Of a stretch of 64,000 nt of DNA, positions 26,134 to 35,039 are shown in pieces (position 1 is the stretch's first letter; the number at the start of each line of letters is the position of its first letter). Source of the DNA: J038 sp034437535 (GTDB taxonomy: Bacteria > Chloroflexota > Anaerolineae > Aggregatilineales > Phototrophicaceae). Below the pieces are notes generated by a model. It ran no database searches. It had not been told where the DNA came from and saw only the letters and a program-made list of their open reading frames with translations. The DNA lies in contig DAOTTZ010000027.1 of the NCBI GenBank assembly GCA_034437535.1, forward strand, positions 17,781-81,780, written 5' to 3'. The position numbers and the translations under genes were made by a program.

Positions 26134-27858
26134 TCAGGCCGTCTCAAAAGCATCTTCCGGTTGGGGCACCGCGCTGAGGGTACGCTCATTACGATAGGTC
26201 ACCATGCCCTGCGCCGCCCCTTTGATCTTCTTCACATACTTGATGCGGGTGACATCGACCGGCACCCGCCCTTCACCGCGCAACTTGCTGTAGTAGGCCG
26301 CGATTGAGGCCGCTTGATCGATCACATCATCCGGGATCGTGCGGCCATCATACTTGATGACGACATGCGCCCCTGGCACCTCTCGCGCATGGAGCCACAG
26401 GTCATCCCGGTTTGATTTCTTGAAAGTGACGATCTCGTTCTGGCGGCTGTTACGCCCCACCCAGATGACAAAGCCGTCGGGCGTCACCACGCGGATGGGG
26501 GCACTCTGCCCGCCGCCGCCGATGCGCTTATTCTTCTTCGCGTTCCAATGCCCGGCGGATTCTAACGCTTGCATCACGTCGTCAATCTCCGGCCAGTTGC
26601 TCGCCATCTCAAGGTCGGTCTCCAATTGATCGAGATAGGCAATGGCATTACGTGTATCGTCGATCAACGCGGGGACGTCTTCTAACGCCCGTTTCGCCTT
26701 ATTATAGCGTGTGAAGTATTTCTGTGCGTTATCCAGCGGGGAGAGCTTGGCGTCAAGTTTGATGGTCATCTCCGGTTCACCCGGTGTGTATTGCGCCACG
26801 AGTTCGGTCTGGCCTTTTTCCAGCGTATATTGATACGCCAGGATGAGTTCACCACTTTTGCGTAAGATCTCCCGGTCGCTATCATCCACCTGGGAGCGTT
26901 GTAAGGAGTTCAGCTTGTTCTGGAGCTTGCCGCGTGCATCATTGATGGCGGCTTGCGCTGGTTTCTTGGCGGCGGCGTAGGCTTCTTCGCCGGTGGGCGC
27001 ACCATAATAAGCGACCAACGCAGAATTGATCGACTCGACTGGTTCCCACCCGTCAAGATGCGTCAGCGGGTACACGCTAAACGCGGTGACGCCTTCCTCC
27101 GGGTCTTCGATCATACCCGGTCGCCATTCCCGGCGGGAAAGTGGCTCGATGAGCGTTTGCATCGCCTCATAGATCGCGCCGGGGTCGGCATCCCGCGCCT
27201 TTTGCTTGCTATCGCCGCTCACACGGTGGACGATCTCACGGGCGATCAACGGACTAAAGCCGAGCAGATGCGCGGTCAACACGCGCTCAGCCCGTTGCTT
27301 GTCATCCTGCGTCTGCTGGAAGAAACCGAGCATATCGACCGGTGTGATCTCAAACGGGTTGCGCTTGCCAGTCTGCGGGGGCGGCGGTTGATACTCGTGC
27401 GCGGGCAGGCTGAGGCGGTAGCGGTTGTCTTCCGGGCCAACCCGGCGCACACAATCCAGGATGACGCCGTTCTGCACGACCAGCACATTGGCCCGGCGTG
27501 CCATCGGCTCTATGATGATCTCGACTTCCCCTTCGGCCCCTTCGATGTGAAAGTGCAGGATGCGATCCCAGGGGGGTTGGCTGATGTGGACGACGCGCCC
27601 GCCTTCGACATAGCGGCGCATAATCAAGCCGACCTGGGTGTGACGTTGCACGCCACGCCGTAATTTGTCATCCATCAGTTGGATGCGGGGCTGGTGGTTA
27701 TCCGCACTGAAGTAAAGATAGCGGCGTTGCCGGTTGGCATAAATTTCCAGGCCCAGGCCGGTACGATCAACCTCAATCGTATCCTGTACTTTACCGCCGA
27801 CGATGGTATCCATATACTCGTCGGAAAGCGCGGCCAGCGTGAAATAATCCAGATACAT
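26134..27858 (-). CDS. rqcH: Ribosome quality control protein RqcH (NFACT family)
   Basis: Binds obstructed 50S subunits and recruits tRNA-Ala to add C-terminal alanine tails to stalled peptides. The 574-aa protein has the NFACT-N domain with the Asp98-Arg99 pair, at the position of the essential D97-R98 pair of B. subtilis RqcH, a central coiled-coil region (~290-440) and a C-terminal NFACT-R domain (GFVIWVGRNSRQNEIVTFKK, then DLWLHAREVPGAHVVIK). Older annotations call it fibronectin-binding protein. It starts 3 nt after the cytochrome c gene. Confidence 0.93.
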   Translation of the reverse strand: MYLDYFTLAALSDEYMDTIVGGKVQDTIEVDRTGLGLEIYANRQRRYLYFSADNHQPRIQLMDDKLRRGVQRHTQVGLIMRRYVEGGRVVHISQPPWDRILHFHIEGAEGEVEIIIEPMARRANVLVVQNGVILDCVRRVGPEDNRYRLSLPAHEYQPPPPQTGKRNPFEITPVDMLGFFQQTQDDKQRAERVLTAHLLGFSPLIAREIVHRVSGDSKQKARDADPGAIYEAMQTLIEPLSRREWRPGMIEDPEEGVTAFSVYPLTHLDGWEPVESINSALVAYYGAPTGEEAYAAAKKPAQAAINDARGKLQNKLNSLQRSQVDDSDREILRKSGELILAYQYTLEKGQTELVAQYTPGEPEMTIKLDAKLSPLDNAQKYFTRYNKAKRALEDVPALIDDTRNAIAYLDQLETDLEMASNWPEIDDVMQALESAGHWNAKKNKRIGGGGQSAPIRVVTPDGFVIWVGRNSRQNEIVTFKKSNRDDLWLHAREVPGAHVVIKYDGRTIPDDVIDQAASIAAYYSKLRGEGRVPVDVTRIKYVKKIKGAAQGMVTYRNERTLSAVPQPEDAFETA

Positions 27859-27861
27859 CGG

Positions 27862-28767
27862 TTAGTCTTCTTCCGCCTGGAGTAAATACGCGATGATGTC
27901 TGCCAGCTCCCCCGCCGGGATCTGCTCGTTGTAATTTTGCGGCATATTGGGAACATACCCTTCGACAATGTGCCGGTTGGGGTAGATGATGGCCTCGTAG
28001 ATGTACGCGGCGGCACTCAATGGCGGACGGCGTTGGGCGGCATTCTGTGCCACCTCATAATGGGCCGGCGCGATCACGCCTGCCGCTTCCCCGGCGTGGC
28101 AACTGTTGCAGGTGTATTGTTCTACTAATTCGGCCCCGCGTTCGGGGTCGGCGTTATCGGTCAGCAGGAAGTCAACCATGAGTTCATATTCTTCGATCAG
28201 GTCATCGGTCAACGGCAAGCCTTCAGCGGGGGGCATCGGTGGGGTCGTCGCCTCTGAGGGAGTCGTCGTCTCTGGTGGAGACTCTGGCATCGCCTCAACG
28301 ACCGGGGCCAGGCCATCCCCACTCAAATACGCGATCATATGCCCCAGGTCTTCCGCCGGGATGGTCTGCTCATAGGTGCGCGGCATATTGTTCATATAAC
28401 CTTCGACCACATACGCACCCGGATGGACAATCGCCTCGTAAACATAAGCACGGGCCGTCATCGGGGCGCGACGATCTGCCGCGTTGGCAATCGTCACCGC
28501 ATAAGTCGGGGCTAGCCCGTTATTATGGCAACTGTTGCAATTGTACATCGCCAGTAAATCCGGCCCTAATGCCGGATCTGCCGCGACGAGTAACGGCTCG
28601 ATCTCCGTCAGGTAAGCATCGGCTGTCACCTGGTCGTCATCCAGGCCGCCATCCGCGCCGGTCAGCGTCAGGAACTCGACCACAAATACCACCAGGAAGC
28701 CAACGAAGATGACCAGAGCGATCACCAATGGCACCTTCGAGATTTGCGGTGTCTCTTGTTCTGTCAT
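27862..28767 (-). CDS. Membrane-anchored diheme cytochrome c
   Basis: A 301-aa electron carrier with one N-terminal membrane helix (~12-35) and two cytochrome c modules facing outward. Heme motifs are CNSCH at ~77-81 and ~217-222; distal Met candidates are in NNMPRTYEQ and PNMPQNYNEQ. The two halves share the layout YVYEAI(V)HPG..V.EGY, so they look like an internal duplication joined by a Pro/Thr linker. Likely donor to a terminal oxidase, given the heme A genes upstream. ATG 28767 chosen; a TTG 24 nt upstream is possible. Confidence 0.92.
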   Translation of the reverse strand: MTEQETPQISKVPLVIALVIFVGFLVVFVVEFLTLTGADGGLDDDQVTADAYLTEIEPLLVAADPALGPDLLAMYNCNSCHNNGLAPTYAVTIANAADRRAPMTARAYVYEAIVHPGAYVVEGYMNNMPRTYEQTIPAEDLGHMIAYLSGDGLAPVVEAMPESPPETTTPSEATTPPMPPAEGLPLTDDLIEEYELMVDFLLTDNADPERGAELVEQYTCNSCHAGEAAGVIAPAHYEVAQNAAQRRPPLSAAAYIYEAIIYPNRHIVEGYVPNMPQNYNEQIPAGELADIIAYLLQAEED

Positions 28768-28789
28768 GCGTGTCACTTTCTTTATATGC

Positions 28790-28817
28790 AAAAGGCACGG
28801 AATATACGCCCGTGCCT
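28790..28817 (-). terminator. Intrinsic terminator after ctaB
   Basis: A perfect 8-bp stem (28793-28800 with 28810-28817), a 9-nt loop and a short T run on the minus strand, 35 nt past the ctaB stop and upstream of the cytochrome c start. The short T run (4) suggests partial termination. Confidence 0.65.
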
Positions 28818-28851
28818 GACTATCATTACGTTAAATGCCCTGCGCGATGTG

Positions 28852-29751
28852 CTATAGCACCACCACATCCAGGATCATCGCCAGGAACAAAACGGCGAGG
28901 TACAGGGTCGAATATTTGTAGGTACTCCGGGCCATCTTATCTGACCCCAGCCGGAGCAATTGCACCGACTTCCACACCAACCCGCCGCCTAGCAGGGCCG
29001 CGGAGATCAAATACAACCAGCCCATCACGCCGAACACCGCCGGCAAGAGCGAGATCAGCAAAAGCTGGATCGAATACAGGATGATTTGGATCATGGTCGC
29101 CCGTTCACCTTTGGCGACTGGCATCATCGGCACGTTGGCGGCGGTATAATCCTTGTTGACCAGCAAAGCCAACGCCCAACTGTGGGGCGGCGTCCAGTAG
29201 AATACAATCGCAAAGAGTAGCAGAGCTTCGAACGTGATCGCATTCTGCACAGCGGCCCAACCGACCAGCACCGGGAAGGCCCCCGCACCGCCGCCGATCA
29301 AGATGTTGACAACCGTATTCCGTTTGAGCAGAACCGTGTAGATCACCACGTAGTAGATCGACCCGGCAAAGGCCAACACTGCCGACAACGGATTCACAAA
29401 CACCGTCAAGATCAGCACCGACCATACGACCAGGCTCACACCGAAGACGAGCGCGTTCATCGGCGAAATGCGCCCCGATGGAATCGGACGGCGGGCCGTG
29501 CGCTTCATCTTGGCGTCCATATCCCGGTCGATATATTGATTAATCGCGCTGGAACCACCCGCCGCCAGGATGCCGCCGATCAAAGTCACGACGATCAAGC
29601 CGAACGCGGGTGATCCATCCGCCGCGACGAACATCGCCGTCAGCGTGGTAAAGCATAACAATGCGACAATACGTAGCTTGGCTAGCTCTAAATACGCTTT
29701 AAGCTGTTCGCCAAGTGTTAATTCGTAGCCGCTTCGGGCTGTTGATTCCAT
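28852..29751 (-). CDS. ctaB: Protoheme IX farnesyltransferase
   Basis: Converts heme B to heme O by adding a farnesyl group, the step before heme A. The 299-aa UbiA-family protein has about nine helices and the prenyl-diphosphate motifs NQYIDRDMDAKMKRTARRP and, later, NKDYTAANVPMMP. The ATG at 29751 lies inside the end of ctaA (34-nt overlap) and has AGGAAGAG upstream, so translational coupling is likely. No oxidase subunit genes are in the window. Confidence 0.96.
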   Translation of the reverse strand: MESTARSGYELTLGEQLKAYLELAKLRIVALLCFTTLTAMFVAADGSPAFGLIVVTLIGGILAAGGSSAINQYIDRDMDAKMKRTARRPIPSGRISPMNALVFGVSLVVWSVLILTVFVNPLSAVLAFAGSIYYVVIYTVLLKRNTVVNILIGGGAGAFPVLVGWAAVQNAITFEALLLFAIVFYWTPPHSWALALLVNKDYTAANVPMMPVAKGERATMIQIILYSIQLLLISLLPAVFGVMGWLYLISAALLGGGLVWKSVQLLRLGSDKMARSTYKYSTLYLAVLFLAMILDVVVL

Positions 29752-30686
29752 GTTATCTCTTCCTGCTTATGTGTCGCCGTTTGGACACTGTTGAGTGTGT
29801 CGATTGTCGCTACGCCGACCAGCAAGGCCCATGTCGTGGCCGCTAGCCCGACGTGTGCCGCACCCCAGGAGGCCCCGGCACTACTGAAGACAAACATCGC
29901 GCCGACGCCGCCCTGAAGCAGATATACGCCAAATGCGGCATAAGTCAACCATCGGACGCTCCGGCTAGAGCGTGTCTTCATCACGTAATACACCAGCATG
30001 ACGAGCGTCAGGCCCAACCCCAACACCGCATAACGATGCATCATATGGACGGTTTCCAGCGCACCCTGGTCAAATGGCAGGATCTGGCCGTTACATAGCG
30101 GCCAATCTGTACAGGCCAGGGTCGCCCCGCTCCCACGTACCAGCGCACCACTCAAGATAATCACCAGGGTGAGTGCGGCGGTGATGTAAGCCAGGGCCGT
30201 GACGCTATCACGCTGAGTAGGCACCGCTGGCGGCTGGTGCCAGGCTGTGATCGACGCGACCAGCAAAGCCCCTAACAACAGCATGGCTGTACCCAGGTGG
30301 GCCGTCACCATCGTCGGCGGTAGATCCAGGATGACGACTAACGCGCCTAACATACTCTGGAACAAAAATAAGCCCGCCGCCACCAACGTCACATAGAGCA
30401 CGCCTTGCTTCTGCTTGCGGTAAGCCCGCAGAGCAATCACCAGCATACCCACGTCGAAAAATCCGATCAGCAAGGCGATGGCCCGGTGTGACCATTCGAT
30501 GACCGCCGTCAGGTTATCCAGCGGGGGAATGAGACGACCATCGCACAGCGGCCAGTCGTTCCCACAGCCCAGGCCAGAATCCGTCACCCGAACCACTGCG
30601 CCAAAGACGATCAAGCCGATAGTGAGCAGGGCCGTCGTCAAAGAAACGTTGATAAACAATTTAGATTGAGGGTTGGTTTCTTCCAT
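29718..30686 (-). CDS. ctaA: Heme A synthase (COX15/CtaA)
   Basis: Oxidises the C8 methyl of heme O to the formyl group of heme A for aa3-type oxidases. The 322-aa protein has eight hydrophobic helices in two pseudo-symmetric halves, conserved histidines (EWSHRAIAL, TAHLGTAML, VHMMHRYAV, GAAHVGLAA) and Cys pairs (GLGCGNDWPLC and LACTDWPLC) in both outer loops. It overlaps ctaB and lies 82 nt after a small membrane protein gene. Confidence 0.96.
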   Translation of the reverse strand: MEETNPQSKLFINVSLTTALLTIGLIVFGAVVRVTDSGLGCGNDWPLCDGRLIPPLDNLTAVIEWSHRAIALLIGFFDVGMLVIALRAYRKQKQGVLYVTLVAAGLFLFQSMLGALVVILDLPPTMVTAHLGTAMLLLGALLVASITAWHQPPAVPTQRDSVTALAYITAALTLVIILSGALVRGSGATLACTDWPLCNGQILPFDQGALETVHMMHRYAVLGLGLTLVMLVYYVMKTRSSRSVRWLTYAAFGVYLLQGGVGAMFVFSSAGASWGAAHVGLAATTWALLVGVATIDTLNSVQTATHKQEEITWNQQPEAATN

Positions 30687-30768
30687 AACGATAAGTCTCT
30701 AGTTCTGGTTGTACAAACGCTTTGTGATATTTTACACGAGTCTGGGCGATTTATCTACCAGATTGGCC

Positions 30769-31068
30769 TTATTTGTCGCTTTCGGCCTGCTCTTCGGCCT
30801 CCGCCACCTTTACACCCCGGCTGAGTGCCCACATCAAACCGGCCAGGGTCGCGCCGATGCCGATAATGTTGACGAGGATAAAGCCGATGAGCAAGAATAG
30901 TTGTTCAGCCTGCCAGGCGGTCGCGTAATCCGTAGACGCCGCCGGGTCACTGGTCTGCCGCAAAAACGGCAACACTTCTTCGATGCCGCCAGCATTGCCG
31001 ATCACGGTGAACAACCCGCCGACCAGGGCCAGCCCCAAAAAGAATACCAGGAATCCGTACTTTCTCAC
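30769..31068 (-). CDS. Small two-TM protein ahead of ctaA
   Basis: An unrecognised 99-aa protein with helices at ~5-27 and ~57-83 and a charged C-terminal tail (VAEAEEQAESDK). The GTG start at 31068 has GGAG 7 nt upstream and lies downstream of a good promoter. Its position as first gene of the heme A operon suggests a role in oxidase assembly or a small respiratory subunit; that is inference from context. Confidence 0.75.
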   Translation of the reverse strand: MRKYGFLVFFLGLALVGGLFTVIGNAGGIEEVLPFLRQTSDPAASTDYATAWQAEQLFLLIGFILVNIIGIGATLAGLMWALSRGVKVAEAEEQAESDK

Positions 31069-31109
31069 GGTGAAACTCCACTCCGTTAAAAACGTCGCAA
31101 TGATTTCGA

Positions 31110-31138
31110 ATTGTACTTGCCTTCACACAACATCGCAA
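31110..31138 (-). promoter_or_regulatory. Promoter of the ctaA-ctaB operon
   Basis: On the minus strand: TTGCGA (31133-31138), a 17-nt spacer, TACAAT (31110-31115). It sits 42 nt upstream of the small membrane protein start. Confidence 0.6.
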
Positions 31139-31189
31139 GGCATTCCAGGGTTGATCTTACCAAAAAACGCGCCCAGGCCGCTATTAAAG

Positions 31190-32020
31190 TTAGCGGTCTT
31201 CCCGCTTGGATTCACGCTCCGGGTTTTCTGGTCGTTCTTGCAGGTTGTCGTCTACATCGTCGATGGTCTCGCCGCCGGCGGGGCCGCCCCACTGACGGAA
31301 GCGAGGAGCCGCAGACGATTTGTTGCTGGCGTGCATGGGCAAGGTGAATGTGAACGTACTGCCCTTGTCTAGCTCGCTTTCTAACGAGAGTTCGCCGCCA
31401 TGCAGGGCCACCACCGCCTGCGTGATCGACAGGCCGATACCACTCCCTTCGATGCGGCGTCCGTCCGGGCTTTTCTTCACCGCCCGGTAGAAGCGTTCGA
31501 AGATGCGTTTTTGATCTTCCTCAGAGATACCAATGCCGGAATCCCGCACGGTGACGATGACATTCGGCGGCTTCTGCTCTAGCTTGACCCAGACGGACCC
31601 ACCATCCAGATTGTATTTAATGGCATTCGAAACCAGATTAGCGATGACATGCCGCAAGAGATGTTCGTCACCGGGGATCTTCACCGGGGCATCGCCCATG
31701 TCGTGATGGATGGTAATGTCACGCGGGGCAGCTAAGGACTCCATCAAATTTAAGGAGTCCAGGATCAACGCCCGCAGATCTAACACGGCCATGTCAAGCG
31801 GTTCACCCGCCGCCAACCGCGCCCAGTCTAACAAACTGGTGATTAACTGCTCCATGCGATCCAGCGACCCAAAAGCCCGTTGAAGAAATTGAGCCTGTTG
31901 TTCGTTCAACGGGCCGACGTTCTGCACCAGGTCAAGGAACCCGCGTGTCGCGACTACCGGAGTCTTGAGATCGTGCGCGACGATCCCGATGACATCTGAC
32001 TTATCATCGTAATTACTCAT
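31190..32020 (-). CDS. Soluble histidine kinase without sensor domain
   Basis: A 276-aa kinase made of only a HisKA domain (His16 in VAHDLKTPVVATRGF) and a HATPase domain (N box ANLVSNAIKYN, G1 DSGIGIS, G2 GSGIGLS), plus a ~50-residue polar tail. There is no membrane helix or sensor domain, so it probably gets its signal from a partner. ATG 32020 lies within the stop region of the upstream metal-receptor-like gene (8-nt overlap) and has GGAAG before it. No response regulator is adjacent. Confidence 0.88.
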   Translation of the reverse strand: MSNYDDKSDVIGIVAHDLKTPVVATRGFLDLVQNVGPLNEQQAQFLQRAFGSLDRMEQLITSLLDWARLAAGEPLDMAVLDLRALILDSLNLMESLAAPRDITIHHDMGDAPVKIPGDEHLLRHVIANLVSNAIKYNLDGGSVWVKLEQKPPNVIVTVRDSGIGISEEDQKRIFERFYRAVKKSPDGRRIEGSGIGLSITQAVVALHGGELSLESELDKGSTFTFTLPMHASNKSSAAPRFRQWGGPAGGETIDDVDDNLQERPENPERESKREDR

Positions 32021-32906
32021 CATTATCTTCCACAGCGTAAAGTAAAGGGGGGAGTTTCTCAAACGCATAGACCATGCGGGTGCCATGCCACGTCAATAAA
32101 GTGCCATCGACCAGATGAATCCGGTCGTTCCGTGCCGCTGGCACATCCAACGCTTTGAAGATGGGCATATGCGTCTCATCGAATATGTAAGGTTCGCTCG
32201 GCAACAGGATAACCTCCGGTTGCGCGGCTTCTACTTCGTCCAGTGTCACACGCGGATACCGTAAATCACGGCCCTGCACACGCGGGTCATCTGCTGGCAG
32301 GGGGTCGGCCTGCCCCAGGTCTGCCTTAAGCGGAAAGCGACGTTCCCGTTCCGCGAAGACGTTCATACCGCCACACACCAGCAACAGATCATGGATGTAA
32401 GTCTCGGCATTGAAGGTCATCAAGGGATCATGCCAGATTGGGACGAAGACACGCGGTGTCTTGCCGTCGTTGTCACGCTGGCGGCTGATGCCTGCCGTCC
32501 AATCGTATTGATATTCGATCAAGCGGATGCGTGGCACCATGCTCGTCTCATGAAAGGCATCCATGATGTCCCACAGCAGGTTGAACACATCTTGCACCGT
32601 GCGCGGGTGTGTGACCCAAACCGTGATCCCGGCCTTTTGCAAGGCTTCGGCATCTTCGCGGCGGTTTTCTTCCTGGTTGACGAACACCAGATCGGGCTTT
32701 AACGAGCGGATCTGGTCAAGATCCGGGTTTTTCGTCCCGCCGACGGTGGGCAACGCGGCGACCGACTCCGCCGGGTGAATGCAATAATCCGTCACACCGA
32801 CCAGTCGATCACCCAGGTTGAGGTCGAACAGCGACTCGGTCAAGCTGGGTACAAGCGACACAACCCGATCAACCGGGCCACTGATAGGCAGTGAGTCGTG
32901 AGTCAT
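32013..32906 (-). CDS. BtuF/FepB-like binding protein lacking a signal peptide
   Basis: A 297-aa protein with the helical-backbone fold of metal-chelate/cobalamin receptors: VVSLVPSLTESLFDLNLGDRLVG, DLVFVNQEENRREDAEAL and PEVILLPSEPYIF. Unlike true ABC receptors it has no signal peptide or lipobox: the N-terminus is MTHDSLPISGPVDRV. It is therefore predicted cytoplasmic. Translational overlap with a sensorless kinase makes it a candidate ligand-binding partner for that kinase. Confidence 0.85.
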   Translation of the reverse strand: MTHDSLPISGPVDRVVSLVPSLTESLFDLNLGDRLVGVTDYCIHPAESVAALPTVGGTKNPDLDQIRSLKPDLVFVNQEENRREDAEALQKAGITVWVTHPRTVQDVFNLLWDIMDAFHETSMVPRIRLIEYQYDWTAGISRQRDNDGKTPRVFVPIWHDPLMTFNAETYIHDLLLVCGGMNVFAERERRFPLKADLGQADPLPADDPRVQGRDLRYPRVTLDEVEAAQPEVILLPSEPYIFDETHMPIFKALDVPAARNDRIHLVDGTLLTWHGTRMVYAFEKLPPLLYAVEDNDE

Positions 32907-32949
32907 CGGTTCCCTTCAGTTCGAACTTGGATGCGTCTATTATACCGTA

Positions 32950-34242
32950 TCAGCTACCGCGCACGATAAATTGATCGCGCTCCGGGCCGACGCTCATCAT
33001 GGTGACCGGGACATCACATAAAGCGGCAACCCGGTCAACATAGGCCCGCGCCGCTGGCGGCAGATCTGCGACTGACCGCGCCGAAGTCACGTCAGTGTGC
33101 CAACCGGGCAAGGTCTCATAGATCGGTGTGGCTGCATCGAGATCACGCACGGTATCAGGCGGATACATGACACGCTGACCGTTAATCTCGTAGGCGACCG
33201 CAACCTTAATCTCATCGAAACCGCTCAATACATCGAGCTTGGTCAAGACCAATTCGGTATATCCGTTGACATCACACGAATAACGGAGCATGACCGCATC
33301 CAACCAACCACACCGGCGCGGCCTGCCAGTCGTCGTCCCATATTCATCCCAGAAGTTTTCGCCGGTTCCACGCAGACGGTCGGCAACGCTTCCGTTGACC
33401 TCTGTCGGCATAGGGCCACCGCCGACTCGTGTGCTGAAGGCCTTCGCGACACCGACCACTCGCGTCACATGGCGCGGGCCGAAGCCCAACCCGGCCAATG
33501 CGCCGCCAGTCGTCGGGTTACTGCTGGTCACATAGGGGTAACTCCCATGATCGACATCCAGCAGGGTACCCTGTGCGCCCTCACAGAGGACGGTCGCGCC
33601 TTGCTTCAACCGCTGGTTGAGATACTCCGTCGTGTCGATCAAATAGGGGCGCAAGCGGGCGGCGGCATCGGCATACTCTGCCGCGACCTCTGCCGCGTTG
33701 ATCGGTTGTGCGCCCATGTCAATCAAAGTCTCATTGGCCCGCTGGATGGCCTGCTGTACGGTTTCCGCAAATTGTTCCAGGTCAGCCATCTCCCCGGCGC
33801 GGACGCCCCGCCGGCCCGTTTTATCCAGGTAGGCCGGGCCGATGCCGCGCAATGTGGTGCCGATGGCACCGTCACCGCGTGCTTTCTCTTTGGCTGTATC
33901 CAGCGCGATGTGTGCCGGGGTGATGATGTGGGCTTTGGTGCTGATCTTCAAGCGAGAGGGCGAGACATCGACGCCCATTTTCTCTAAGGTCGCCAGCTCG
34001 TTGAGAAGACTCAACGGGTTAATCACCATGCCGTTGCCCAACACATTCACGGCGTCGGTATGCAATACCCCGGAGGGAACCAGGTGCAATTTGAAAACAT
34101 CGTTGTTAACGTAAACAGTATGCCCGGCGTTATCGCCACCACTAAACCGCGCCACAACATCCGCCGACGCCGCCAGGACATCGACCGCCCGGCCCTTGCC
34201 TTCATCGCCCCATTGCGCCCCTATAATGATCGTTGCTGGCAT
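32950..34242 (-). CDS. purA: Adenylosuccinate synthetase
   Basis: Makes adenylosuccinate from IMP, Asp and GTP in AMP synthesis. The 430-aa length is typical. Motifs: GAQWGDEGKGRAVDVLA (P-loop), GGDNAGHTVYV, EGAQGTLLDVDHGSYPYVTSSN and the GTP-binding segment TTTGRPRRCGWLD. GGAG lies 6 nt before the ATG. It stands between an unknown gene (34310) and the binding-protein gene, both on the same strand with gaps of 67 and 43 nt. Confidence 0.98.
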   Translation of the reverse strand: MPATIIIGAQWGDEGKGRAVDVLAASADVVARFSGGDNAGHTVYVNNDVFKLHLVPSGVLHTDAVNVLGNGMVINPLSLLNELATLEKMGVDVSPSRLKISTKAHIITPAHIALDTAKEKARGDGAIGTTLRGIGPAYLDKTGRRGVRAGEMADLEQFAETVQQAIQRANETLIDMGAQPINAAEVAAEYADAAARLRPYLIDTTEYLNQRLKQGATVLCEGAQGTLLDVDHGSYPYVTSSNPTTGGALAGLGFGPRHVTRVVGVAKAFSTRVGGGPMPTEVNGSVADRLRGTGENFWDEYGTTTGRPRRCGWLDAVMLRYSCDVNGYTELVLTKLDVLSGFDEIKVAVAYEINGQRVMYPPDTVRDLDAATPIYETLPGWHTDVTSARSVADLPPAARAYVDRVAALCDVPVTMMSVGPERDQFIVRGS

Positions 34243-34309
34243 TCATCGCTCCACTTTGATTGTTCGTACAAAATCCACAGGGTAGTTTAACGACAAGCGG
34301 CGGAGATTG

Positions 34310-34954
34310 CTAGCCACCGCGCCCTAACGCGATTGTGACTTCCCCCGCGCCCCAGGTCTCCACCTGTCCTTCCGGGCCGAGGGCCAAAGCCGAGCCGACA
34401 TCCAGGCCGACCGCGATCCGGGCAGTCCCGGTCGCCAGCACATCACGGGCAATGTCCGATTCGCTGATGCTGGTCACATTCGATGCGATATACGCGCCGC
34501 GCACCCAATCCAACGCCTCAAAGCCCAGGCCGTCAGGATCAACGGCGAGGCGGCCCAGCAAGCCGCCAGCACGACCCTCTAAGAATACAATCGCCCCGGC
34601 CCGGTAAGCGTCACGGATCGCATCCAGCGCGGCCCCTTTAAGCATCGAAAGCAGGTCACGCTCGTTGATCTCAGTCGGGATGACGATCAGGGCCACATCG
34701 CGCAGTTGCTCGCGGATGGTGTCATCGTCTTCACGCAGAATATCCACCAGGTACCCCGCCGGGGCACCTAACTCGCCCATGTCATCCATGATAGCTTCCG
34801 CCGCATCTGGCCCGGTGCCGATGTATGCGACGTCGCCGTCGGGCCGCATCCGGCTGAGAACCCGCGCCCGAACCTCACTCAGCGCGTCATTGCCGCCGGA
34901 AATCACCAGCCAACCCGCGCCATTTTCCCACAGTAAAACCTGTCCTTCGACCAT
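34310..34954 (-). CDS. Unknown protein, weakly like the S51/cyanophycinase fold
   Basis: A 214-aa soluble protein I cannot assign firmly. The plan WLVISGGNDALSEVRARVL, VAYIGTGPDAAEAI, LVDILREDDDTIREQL, VALIVIPTEINERDLLSML and AGAIVFLEGRAGGLLG recalls peptidase S51 (cyanophycinase-like) proteins. However, the catalytic GTSAG-type Ser motif is replaced by EGRAG, so it is probably not a peptidase. ATG 34954 preferred; an in-frame TTG at 34981 would run into a terminator. Confidence 0.6.
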   Translation of the reverse strand: MVEGQVLLWENGAGWLVISGGNDALSEVRARVLSRMRPDGDVAYIGTGPDAAEAIMDDMGELGAPAGYLVDILREDDDTIREQLRDVALIVIPTEINERDLLSMLKGAALDAIRDAYRAGAIVFLEGRAGGLLGRLAVDPDGLGFEALDWVRGAYIASNVTSISESDIARDVLATGTARIAVGLDVGSALALGPEGQVETWGAGEVTIALGRGG

Positions 34955-34979
34955 GTGACTTTCTCTGCTCCCCACCAAC

Positions 34980-35003
34980 AAAAAAGGCGATAATCAGATC
35001 GCC
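34980..35003 (-). terminator. Intrinsic terminator after the M20 gene pair
   Basis: Stem GGCGAT/ATCGCC (34986-34991 with 34998-35003), a 6-nt loop, then six T on the minus strand (34985-34980). It follows the M20 stop by 36 nt. Confidence 0.8.
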
Positions 35004-35039
35004 CTCTTTCACTTGCGAATTGTAACAGACGGTACCGCA

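Noticed and set aside
26953..27663. 236-aa plus-strand ORF opposite rqcH
   Set aside because: Antisense shadow; the RqcH frame has the diagnostic motifs.
31162..31196. Possible terminator after the histidine kinase: CCGCTA/TAGCGG stem and six T
   Set aside because: The stem overlaps the stop codon and the T run is about 10 nt away from it, so it does not form a proper intrinsic terminator by eye.
32939..32967. TATAAT on the minus strand before the binding-protein gene (32906)
   Set aside because: A perfect -10 box, but no recognisable -35 at normal spacing; it may work as an internal promoter but I cannot support it.
33097..33987. 296-aa plus-strand ORF opposite purA
   Set aside because: Antisense shadow of a universally conserved gene.
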